NCBI RefSeq assembly: GCF_004522095.1
Contig: NZ_SPUI01000006.1
Coordinates: 124,001-188,000 of the forward strand
Direction: 5' to 3'
Origin: Nocardioides sp. 503
GTDB taxonomy: Bacteria; Actinomycetota; Actinomycetes; Propionibacteriales; Nocardioidaceae
Length of the DNA: 64,000 nt
The notes beneath the pieces were generated by a model. It saw nothing but the letters and a program-made list of their open reading frames with translations. It was not told the origin of the DNA and did not search any database. Every line of letters begins with the position of its first letter. Within the stretch, counting starts at the first letter, position 1. This document shows, one piece after another, positions 37,478-45,489 of the stretch. Made by a program: the position numbers and the translations under genes.

Positions 37478-38293
37478 GTGACGTTCGGTTCCCGCCTGCA
37501 CGCCGCCCTCGCCGAGCGCGGCCCGTTCTGCGTCGGCATCGACCCGCACGCGGGCCTGATCAAGGAGTGGGGGCTCACCGACGACGTCGCCGGCCTGGAG
37601 CGCTTCGCGCTCGGCGTCGTGGAGGCCGTCGCCCCGGTCTGCTCGGTGGTGAAGCCGCAGTCGGCGTTCTACGAGCGCTTCGGCAGCCGGGGCGTCGCGG
37701 TGCTGGAGCGGGTGATCTCCGAGTCGCGCGCCGCCGGCGCCCTGGTGCTCCTGGACGTCAAGCGCGGCGACATCGGCTCCACCTCGCAGGCCTACGCCGA
37801 CGCCTACCTCGACCCGACCTCGCCGCTCGCGGCCGACGCCATCACCGCCAGCCCCTACCTGGGCTTCGGCTCGATCGCCCCGATGATCGACACGGCCCGC
37901 CGGCACGACGCCGGTGTCTTCGTCCTCGCGCTCACCTCCAACAAGGAGGGTCCCGAGGTGCAGGGGGCGCGCACCGACGACGGAGGCACCGTCGGGGGGC
38001 TCATGATCGAGCACCTGCGGCGTCTCAACGACGGTGCGGAGCCCCTCGGCTCGTTCGGCGCGGTCGTCGGGGTCACCATCGGTGCGACCGACGTCGACCT
38101 CGCCTTCAACGGCCCGGTGCTCGCACCCGGCTACGGCGCCCAGGGCGGCACCGCCGCCGACATCCGGCGGATCTTCGGCTCCGCGGCCGGGCAGGTGCTG
38201 GCCAGCTCCTCTCGCGAGGTGCTGCGGCTGGGCCCCGACGCCACCGCGATGCGCGACGCCGTCCACGCGGCCAACGACGAGCTGCGGGCGTGA
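37478..38293 (+). CDS. pyrF: Orotidine 5'-phosphate decarboxylase
   Basis: Last step of UMP synthesis. The product is 271 residues, of the longer mycobacterial/myxobacterial type. The catalytic Lys-Asp array is LLDVKRGDIGST; the N-terminal FCVGIDPH and the C-terminal LAPGYGAQGGTAADI with the phosphate-binding loop are clear. GTG at 37478. It is separated from the upstream gene by 112 bases holding two inverted repeats, the only such gap in the carA-pyrF run. The stop overlaps the next GTG. Confidence 0.95.
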   Translation: MTFGSRLHAALAERGPFCVGIDPHAGLIKEWGLTDDVAGLERFALGVVEAVAPVCSVVKPQSAFYERFGSRGVAVLERVISESRAAGALVLLDVKRGDIGSTSQAYADAYLDPTSPLAADAITASPYLGFGSIAPMIDTARRHDAGVFVLALTSNKEGPEVQGARTDDGGTVGGLMIEHLRRLNDGAEPLGSFGAVVGVTIGATDVDLAFNGPVLAPGYGAQGGTAADIRRIFGSAAGQVLASSSREVLRLGPDATAMRDAVHAANDELRA

Positions 38294-38739
38294 GCCGGCC
38301 GGTCGCGGGCGCGCTCCTGGCGCTCGTGCTGGCGGCCACGCTGGCCGGCTGCGGCGACGACGACCCGTACGCGGACTACTGCGAGGAGGTCACGGCCCAG
38401 CAGAAGGACGTCACCGAGGCGCTCGCCGACCGCGGACCGACCGCCCTCATCGAGGCGCTGCCGAGCTTCCGCGCGCTGCAGGACGAGGCGCCCCGCGACA
38501 TCGCCGACGACTGGGACGTGCTGGTGACGCGCATCGACGCGCTGGCCGAGGCGCTCGAGGACGCCGACGTCGACCCGGCGACGTACGACGCGACGTCGCC
38601 GCCCGCCGGGCTGGACGCGGAGGAGGAGACCGCGATCGAGGCGGCCGCCACCGAGCTGGCCGGGCCGGCGGCCAGGTCCGCGCTCACGGCGGTCGACCAG
38701 CAGGCGCGCGACGTGTGCAAGACCCCGTTGTACCTGTGA
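38290..38739 (+). CDS. Small lipoprotein of unknown function
   Basis: Product of 149 residues: signal peptide with lipobox LAGC (lipidated Cys at about residue 21), then an acidic, helical, Ala/Asp/Glu-rich domain with a Cys near each end (YADYCEEV and RDVCKTPLYL) that may pair. GTG overlaps the pyrF stop by four bases, so it is co-translated with a cytoplasmic enzyme, without an obvious functional link. No family recognised. Confidence 0.75.
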   Translation: MSRPVAGALLALVLAATLAGCGDDDPYADYCEEVTAQQKDVTEALADRGPTALIEALPSFRALQDEAPRDIADDWDVLVTRIDALAEALEDADVDPATYDATSPPAGLDAEEETAIEAAATELAGPAARSALTAVDQQARDVCKTPLYL

Positions 38740-38760
38740 CGTGACGGTCCGCACATTTCT

Positions 38761-38772
38761 AGAACCTGTTCT
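38761..38772. promoter_or_regulatory. Inverted repeat upstream of mihF promoter
   Basis: AGAAC-CT-GTTCT, perfect 5-base arms, ten bases before the probable -35. With its flanks (TAGAACCTGTTCTC) it matches 13 of 14 positions of the TnnAACnnGTTnnA pattern recognised by KstR-type TetR repressors, but the short motif can arise by chance. Confidence 0.35.
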
Positions 38773-38782
38773 CACTCTGCGA

Positions 38783-38812
38783 TTGCAGGGCCGTCGGAGA
38801 TCTGACTAGATT
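38783..38812 (+). promoter_or_regulatory. Probable mihF promoter
   Basis: TTGCAG (38783-38788) and TAGATT (38807-38812) with an 18-base spacer. Predicted start near 38819 gives a leader of about 50 bases to the mihF GTG, with AAAGGA at 38853 as ribosome binding site. Confidence 0.5.
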
Positions 38813-38867
38813 GGCCCCTCCAGTGGCGCGTGCTCCCGTCGCCCTGACAACTAAAGGACCCATCCCC

Positions 38868-39188
38868 GTGGCTCTGCCCCCCCTCACTCCCGAACAACGT
38901 CACGCCGCCTTGGAGAAGGCCGCCGCCTCTCGTCGCGAGCGGGCCGAGGTGAAGAACCGCCTCAAGAACTCCGGCGCCTCCATCACCGAGGTGCTGCAGC
39001 AGGGCACGACCAACGAGGTCATCGGCAAGATGCGGGTGGTCGACCTCCTGCAGTCCATGCCCGGCCTCGGCAAGGTGCGGGCCCGCCAGACCATGGAACG
39101 GCTCGGCATCGCCGAGAGCCGCCGGGTCCGCGGGCTCGGCACCAAGCAGGTCGCGGCGCTCGAGCGCGAGTTCGCCCCGGGGGAGTGA
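38868..39188 (+). CDS. mihF: Integration host factor, actinobacterial type (mIHF)
   Basis: Nucleoid-associated DNA-binding protein unique to actinobacteria, essential in mycobacteria. The product is 106 residues; the core VIGKMRVVDLLQSMPGLGKV and RVRGLGTKQVAALEREF are the family's DNA-contacting helices. GTG at 38868 (VALPPLTPEQR start) matches the mycobacterial N terminus and has AAAGGA 9 bases upstream, so the longer frame from 38811 is rejected. gmk follows after 19 bases, the conserved neighbour. Confidence 0.95.
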   Translation: MALPPLTPEQRHAALEKAAASRRERAEVKNRLKNSGASITEVLQQGTTNEVIGKMRVVDLLQSMPGLGKVRARQTMERLGIAESRRVRGLGTKQVAALEREFAPGE

Positions 39189-39207
39189 CTCACCGGATAC
39201 TGCTCCG

Positions 39208-39810
39208 GTGACCTCCGCACCTGCACTCACCCGTCTCGTGGTCCTCGCCGGCCCGACCGCCGTCGGCAAGGGCACCGTGGCCGCCGCCGTGCGCGAGCGC
39301 CACCCCGAGGTCTGGATCTCGGTCTCCGCCACGACGCGACGCCCGCGCCCCGACGAGGTGGACGGCGTGCACTACTTGTTCGTCGACGACGCCCGCTTCG
39401 ACGAGATGGTCGCGGAGGACGAGCTGCTCGAGTGGGCCGTGGTCCACGGCGCCGCGCGCTACGGCACGCCTCGCGGCCCGGTCGAGGCCGCCCTCGCCGA
39501 CGGTCGGCCCTCGATGCTGGAGATCGACCTGCAGGGCGCGCGCCAGGTGCGCACGACGATGCCGCAGGCGCTGTTCGTCTTCCTGAAGCCCCCGTCCTGG
39601 GACGAGCTCGTACGCCGCCTGGTCGGTCGCGGCACCGAGACCGAGGCCGAGCGGGAGCGCCGCCTGGAGACCGCGCGGGCCGAGCTGGCCGCCGAACCGG
39701 AGTTCGACGTCACCATCGTCAACCACGAAGTTCACGATGCGGCCGATGAGTTGGTATCCTGGATGGTGCTCGACTCCGAGCACTCCCATCCCCGGCCAAC
39801 CGACTTGTGA
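39208..39810 (+). CDS. gmk: Guanylate kinase
   Basis: Phosphorylates GMP to GDP with ATP. The product is 200 residues. The P-loop is GPTAVGKGT, slightly unusual (GPSGVGKGT in most), and the GMP site SATTRRPRPDEVDGVHY is complete. The lid is typical, with RLVGRGTETEAERERRLETA. GTG at 39208; GATACT six bases ahead suggests it may also be made from a leaderless transcript. rpoZ follows after 10 bases. Confidence 0.96.
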   Translation: MTSAPALTRLVVLAGPTAVGKGTVAAAVRERHPEVWISVSATTRRPRPDEVDGVHYLFVDDARFDEMVAEDELLEWAVVHGAARYGTPRGPVEAALADGRPSMLEIDLQGARQVRTTMPQALFVFLKPPSWDELVRRLVGRGTETEAERERRLETARAELAAEPEFDVTIVNHEVHDAADELVSWMVLDSEHSHPRPTDL

Positions 39811-39820
39811 GGCTTCACGC

Positions 39821-40153
39821 GTGTCTGCGCCCAACATCGACGCTCAGGGTGTCACCAACCCCTCGATCGACGACCTGCTCACCAAGACCGACAGCAAGTA
39901 CAAGCTGGTCCTCTACAGCGCCAAGCGGGCGCGCCAGATCAACGCCTACTACTCCCAGCTGGGCGAGGGGCTGCTCGAGTACGTCGGCCCGCTCGTCGAC
40001 ACGCACGTCCAGGAGAAGCCGCTCTCGATCGCGCTGCGCGAGATCAACCAGGACCTGCTGACCTGCGAGGACGTCGACCCGGCCGAGCTCGCCGCCGAGG
40101 AGGCCGCTGCCAAGCAGGCCGCCATCGACGCCTCGTTCACGTCGAACGAGTAG
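39821..40153 (+). CDS. rpoZ: RNA polymerase omega subunit
   Basis: Small RNA polymerase subunit that chaperones beta-prime assembly. The product is 110 residues, actinobacterial size. Conserved stretch: PSIDDLLTKTDSKYKLVLYS, then AKRARQINAYY and KPLSIALREI. GTG at 39821 is chosen since conservation begins there; the frame remains open upstream over the gmk end. Acidic/Ala-rich tail. Part of the mihF-gmk-rpoZ-coaBC run. Confidence 0.96.
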   Translation: MSAPNIDAQGVTNPSIDDLLTKTDSKYKLVLYSAKRARQINAYYSQLGEGLLEYVGPLVDTHVQEKPLSIALREINQDLLTCEDVDPAELAAEEAAAKQAAIDASFTSNE

Positions 40154-40178
40154 TTCGCTGAGCATCACCGACACACGC

Positions 40179-41429
40179 GTGGCCGTGTCCCCTACGGGGG
40201 CGCGGCCCCGTGTGGTTCTGGGGGTCGCCGGCGGCATCGCGGCCTACAAGGCCTGCGAGCTCCTGCGCCGCCTCACCGAGTCCGGCCACGACGTCACCGT
40301 CGTCCCGACCGCCGCCGCCCTGGAGTTCGTGGGCGCGCCGACCTGGGCCGCGCTGAGCGGCAAGCCGGTCACCGCCTCGGTCTGGGACGACGTCCACGAG
40401 GTGCCCCACGTGCGGATCGGCCAGAGCGCCGACCTGGTCGTCGTGGCCCCGGCCACCGCCGACCTGCTCGCCAAGGCCGCCCACGGCCTGGCCGGTGACC
40501 TGCTCACCAACACGCTCCTCACCGCCCGCTGCCCGGTCGTGCTGGCCCCGGCCATGCACACCGAGATGTGGGAGCACCCGGCCACGCAGGCCAACGTCGC
40601 CACGCTCCGCTCGCGCGGGGTGCTGGTCATCGAGCCCGCGGAGGGGCGCCTGACCGGCAAGGACACCGGCAAGGGCCGGCTGCCCGAGCCGTCGGCGATC
40701 TTCGAGGTCTGCGTCGACGTGCTGGCCGGCGGATCCTCCGGTGCGGCCAGCCGGGGCCACGACCTCGCGGGTCGCTCGGTGGTGGTCTCGGCCGGCGGCA
40801 CCCGCGAGTACCTCGACCCGGTCCGCTTCCTCGGCAACCGCTCCTCGGGCCTGCAGGGCTACGCGCTGGCCCGCGCCGCCCACGTCCGCGGGGCCGAGGT
40901 CACGCTGGTCGCCGCCAACGTCGCGCTGCCCGACCCCGCCGGGGTCAAGGTCGTGCACGTCGAGACCACCGCCGAGCTCCGTACCGAGGTGCTGGCCGCC
41001 GCCGCGGCGGCCGACGCCGTCGTCATGGCCGCGGCCCCCGCCGACTTCCGGCCCACCGCGGTCAGCGACGCCAAGATCAAGAAGGCCGACGACGGCTCGT
41101 CGCCGAGCATCGAGCTCGTGCAGAACCCCGACATCCTCAGCGAGCTGTCGCACCACCGCCCGCGCCCGGACGCCGTCATCGTCGGGTTCGCTGCGGAGAC
41201 GGGCGACGCCACCGGCTCGGTGCGCGAGCTGGCCGCGGCCAAGCTGGAGCGCAAGGGCTGCGACCTGCTGGTGGTCAACGACGTCAGTGGGGGAGCGGTG
41301 TTCGGCAGCCCCGACAACGAGGGGGTCATCCTGGCCGCCGACGGCGAGGGGACCGACGTACCCCGGGGGTCGAAGACGGCCGTCGCGCACGCGATCTGGG
41401 ACCAGGTCGCGCGTCGATTCGGTGACTGA
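40179..41429 (+). CDS. coaBC: Bifunctional phosphopantothenoylcysteine decarboxylase/phosphopantothenate-cysteine ligase
   Basis: Two steps of coenzyme A synthesis in one 416-residue protein. The N-terminal CoaC flavodomain starts GGIAAYKACELLRRL and has the catalytic His in VPHVRIG, with PAMHTEMW as the substrate flap. The C-terminal CoaB domain from about residue 190 holds SAGGTREYLDPVRFLGNRSS and AAPADFRP (usually AAVADFRP/W) and the Lys-rich KIKK loop. GTG at 40179, 25 bases after rpoZ. metK is 75 bases downstream with its own promoter-like sequence. Confidence 0.96.
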   Translation: MAVSPTGARPRVVLGVAGGIAAYKACELLRRLTESGHDVTVVPTAAALEFVGAPTWAALSGKPVTASVWDDVHEVPHVRIGQSADLVVVAPATADLLAKAAHGLAGDLLTNTLLTARCPVVLAPAMHTEMWEHPATQANVATLRSRGVLVIEPAEGRLTGKDTGKGRLPEPSAIFEVCVDVLAGGSSGAASRGHDLAGRSVVVSAGGTREYLDPVRFLGNRSSGLQGYALARAAHVRGAEVTLVAANVALPDPAGVKVVHVETTAELRTEVLAAAAAADAVVMAAAPADFRPTAVSDAKIKKADDGSSPSIELVQNPDILSELSHHRPRPDAVIVGFAAETGDATGSVRELAAAKLERKGCDLLVVNDVSGGAVFGSPDNEGVILAADGEGTDVPRGSKTAVAHAIWDQVARRFGD

Positions 41430-41504
41430 GACGCCCGTCTTGCATGCTGGGCCCTGAATATGCTTGGACCTGTCGAGATTGCCTAGCGGGAATGAGTTTG
41501 CACT

Positions 41505-42707
<1,203 letters not shown>

Positions 42708-42722
42708 GCGACCCGTCGCACC

Positions 42723-42755
42723 GTCGACCCGTCAGGAACCTTCTGACGGGTCGAC
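42723..42755 (+). terminator. Strong hairpin terminator after metK
   Basis: GTCGACCCGTCAG and CTGACGGGTCGAC form a perfect 13-bp stem around a GAACCTT loop, followed by GTCTTCT. It begins 16 bases after the metK stop and marks the end of the mihF-metK block. It is the longest perfect intergenic stem I found in the window. Confidence 0.9.
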
Positions 42756-42829
42756 GTCTTCTCCGCCCGGTGACCGCCTCCCCGTCGTATGACCCGTTCG
42801 GGCCATGGGAACTGGTCACGGTCGCTGCC

Positions 42830-42835
42830 TAGGCT
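42830..42835 (+). promoter_or_regulatory. Promoter -10 of the M4 metalloprotease gene
   Basis: TAGGCT lies 44 bases before the protease ATG, giving a leader of about 37 bases with GGGAG ahead of the start. An out-of-frame ATG at 42843 falls on the expected transcription start. Confidence 0.5.
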
Positions 42836-42879
42836 GCGCACCATGGCCGCCCGGCCATACGGTCGGACGGGAGACGGCG

Positions 42880-45435
42880 ATGCGCGTGCACAGCAGATGG
42901 TCCACGGGGGCCCTGGCCCTGGCGGTGCTGACCGGGGGGCAGCTCGCGGTCCTGACCGGCGGCAGCCAGGCCGCCCCAGCAGACCCCGGTGACCGTGGCC
43001 GGTCGGCCGTCGAGCGGCTCCGTGCCGAGGCGGCGGACGCGGTCACGCTGGTCGGGCGTCCCGGAGCGGTCAGCTTCGTCGGCACGCCCGCCGGTGGCGG
43101 GATCGACAACCCCCGCGTCGACGACGGTACGCCGGTCGCCACGGCCGCCCGCGCGCACCTGGACCGCTACGGCAGCGCTCTCGGCGCCGACCGGGCCGGC
43201 ACGCACCTCGCACCGACCGCACAGGTCCGCTCGGCCACGGGCCAGGACGCGGTGCGCTACCGCCAGGAGGTCGGCGGGCTGCCGGTGCTCGGTGGCGAGG
43301 TCGTGGTCAGCCTGCGACCCGGAGGCGACCTGGCCTCGATGCTGTCCACCATGAGCACCAGCACGGGCGTCCCGGAGGCCCTGGTCGATGAGGCCACGGC
43401 GGCGGACGCCGCGCTGGCCGCCGCCCAGAGCTCGTCGCGGCGCGAGGGCCTGCAGGTCGCCGACGAGGGCCGCTGGCTGTTCGACGCCGCGCTCCTGGGT
43501 GCCCGCACCGAGCACGGCGCCCGCGGGGTGTGGCGCTTCGAGGTCGGCAACGGGGCCGACGTACGGCGCCTGGTGCTGGTCGACGACCTCACCGGAGCCG
43601 TCGTCATGGACGTCGACCAGGTCGCGCACGCGCTGGACCGGATCGTCTGCGACAACAACAGCGTCGAGCGAGTGGACGCCGTGCCCTGCACCGCGCCGAT
43701 CCGCAGCGAGGGTGAGGCCGCCGTCGGGCTCACCGACGCCAACCTGGCCTACGACTACGCCGGCGACGTCTCGGAGATGTACGCCGCCCTCGGGATCGAC
43801 CTCACCGCACTGGTCGGCAAGGACGTCTCCGGGGTGAAGAAGCTCGCGAGCACCGTCCGCTGGTGCTTCACCGGCTCCGCCGGCTGCAACCCCTATGCCA
43901 ACGCCTTCTGGAGCGGCACCGAGATGTACTACGGCGAGGGCTACGCCAGCGCGGACGACGTCGTCGGCCACGAGATCACGCACGGCGTGATCCAACGCAA
44001 CGCCGACCTCCTCTACTGGGGCCAGTCGGGTGCGATCAACGAGTCGTTCGCGGACATCATGGGCGAGATCGTGGACCACCGGAACGGGGCCGGCACGGAC
44101 GCACCCGGCGACTGGCAGCTCGGCGAGGACCTGCCGCCCGACGTCGGCGCCATCCGCGACCTGAGGAACCCGCCGGCCTTCGAGCAGCCGGACAAGATGA
44201 CGAGCACGCTGTACACCAGCGACATCGGATTCGACTACTACAGGGACCGCGGCGGGGTCCACACCAACAGCGGGGTCGGCAACAAGACGGCGTACCTCAT
44301 CTCCCAGGGCGGCACCTTCAACGGCCAGACCGTCACCGGCATCGACGGCGCGGACGCAGACCTGAACAAGACCGCCCGGCTCTACCTCGCCGCGATCCAG
44401 GGACTGACCTCCGGCAGCGACTACGCCGACCTGGCCCGGGTGCTCGACCAGAGCTGCCAGGACCTGGTCGGGACCCACGGCTTCACCGCGACCGACTGCG
44501 CCGAGGTCCACCAGGCGGGGGTCGCGACCGAGCTGACCACGACCCCGCCCAAGGCGCCGCAGCGGCCGGACGCGTCCGTGGCGTGCCCGGCGGGCAACGT
44601 GCGACGGGTGCTCTTCTCGAGCGAGACCGGGACGCCGACGGACAAGCTCGTCCCCAGCACCCCGGACGGCACCTGGTCCCGCGCCCCCGGTGACTACCCC
44701 GGCAACGCCACCTCGGGCAAGGACTCGTGGTTCGCCATCGACTCCCCGTCGATCCGCACGTCCAGCCTCGTCACGGCGGCCCCGGTCGTGCTGCCGGCGG
44801 GGAAGAAGAGCTATCTGAGCTTCAACGGCTGGTACGTCCAGGACTGGTACGAAGGCGCCTACCAGGACGGGGGGACCGTCGAGGTCGACGACCTGGGGAC
44901 GGCGGCCGAGCCACTGGACGCGGCCGCGATGCCCTGGGTCAACGGGCCCCACCGGACGCTGAGCCAGTTCCAGGCCGTGCCGCAGCCGCACGCCGGGAAG
45001 AAGGCGTTCGGCGGGGACAGCTTCGGCTGGGTCCGCAGCCGGCTCGACCTGAGCAGCCTGGCGGGCCGCTCGGTCAAGCCGCAGTTCACCCAGCGCAGCG
45101 ACGGTCAGTACGCCGTGTACGGCTGGTACCTCGACGACATCGAGGTCTACACCTGCGAGCCCGGCACCCTGGTGGCGCCGGCGCCGACCATCCGCGGGGT
45201 CGCCAAGGTCCGCAAGGTGCTCACCGCCGTCCCCGGCACCTGGCGACCCGCCGGCGTGCTGCTCACCTACCAGTGGTTCCGCGGAGCCAAGGTGATCCCG
45301 GGTGCCCGGGGGAGGACCTACAAGGTCAAGGCGGCCGACCGGGGCAAGAAGCTCACGGTCCGCGTGACCGGCACCAAGACCGGCCACACCACCAGGGTCG
45401 TGGTCTCCCGTCCCACGAGGAAGGTCCGCAGGTAG
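42880..45435 (+). CDS. Secreted M4 (thermolysin-like) metallopeptidase with C-terminal extra domains
   Basis: Extracellular zinc protease of 851 residues. A signal peptide (to about SQAAPA, residue 31) is followed by a FTP/PepSY-like propeptide. The catalytic domain has zinc motif HEITH (H364, H368) with catalytic E365 and the third ligand E388 in GAINESFAD; YWGQSGAINESF is the M4 signature. The C-terminal 270 residues hold a jelly-roll-like module (SYLSFNGWYVQDWYEGAYQD to YGWYLDDIEVYTC) and a final Ig-like bacterial domain (GTWRPAGVLLTYQWFRG to the Arg/Lys-rich end). ATG at 42880. Autocatalytic maturation is expected from the family. Confidence 0.93.
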   Translation: MRVHSRWSTGALALAVLTGGQLAVLTGGSQAAPADPGDRGRSAVERLRAEAADAVTLVGRPGAVSFVGTPAGGGIDNPRVDDGTPVATAARAHLDRYGSALGADRAGTHLAPTAQVRSATGQDAVRYRQEVGGLPVLGGEVVVSLRPGGDLASMLSTMSTSTGVPEALVDEATAADAALAAAQSSSRREGLQVADEGRWLFDAALLGARTEHGARGVWRFEVGNGADVRRLVLVDDLTGAVVMDVDQVAHALDRIVCDNNSVERVDAVPCTAPIRSEGEAAVGLTDANLAYDYAGDVSEMYAALGIDLTALVGKDVSGVKKLASTVRWCFTGSAGCNPYANAFWSGTEMYYGEGYASADDVVGHEITHGVIQRNADLLYWGQSGAINESFADIMGEIVDHRNGAGTDAPGDWQLGEDLPPDVGAIRDLRNPPAFEQPDKMTSTLYTSDIGFDYYRDRGGVHTNSGVGNKTAYLISQGGTFNGQTVTGIDGADADLNKTARLYLAAIQGLTSGSDYADLARVLDQSCQDLVGTHGFTATDCAEVHQAGVATELTTTPPKAPQRPDASVACPAGNVRRVLFSSETGTPTDKLVPSTPDGTWSRAPGDYPGNATSGKDSWFAIDSPSIRTSSLVTAAPVVLPAGKKSYLSFNGWYVQDWYEGAYQDGGTVEVDDLGTAAEPLDAAAMPWVNGPHRTLSQFQAVPQPHAGKKAFGGDSFGWVRSRLDLSSLAGRSVKPQFTQRSDGQYAVYGWYLDDIEVYTCEPGTLVAPAPTIRGVAKVRKVLTAVPGTWRPAGVLLTYQWFRGAKVIPGARGRTYKVKAADRGKKLTVRVTGTKTGHTTRVVVSRPTRKVRR

Positions 45436-45489
45436 CAGGCTGGCACCGGCGCGGCGGGAGCGTCGACGGACGCTGGTAGAACTCTGGGC

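Noticed and set aside
41430..41504. Possible SAM riboswitch before metK
   Set aside because: The 75-base leader is too short and lacks the conserved stems of known SAM aptamers.
42843..42992. Leaderless upstream frame starting at the predicted protease transcript start
   Set aside because: ATG 42843 is seven bases after TAGGCT, but the encoded peptide is an Arg/Gly-rich shadow overlapping the signal peptide; no evidence that it is a gene.
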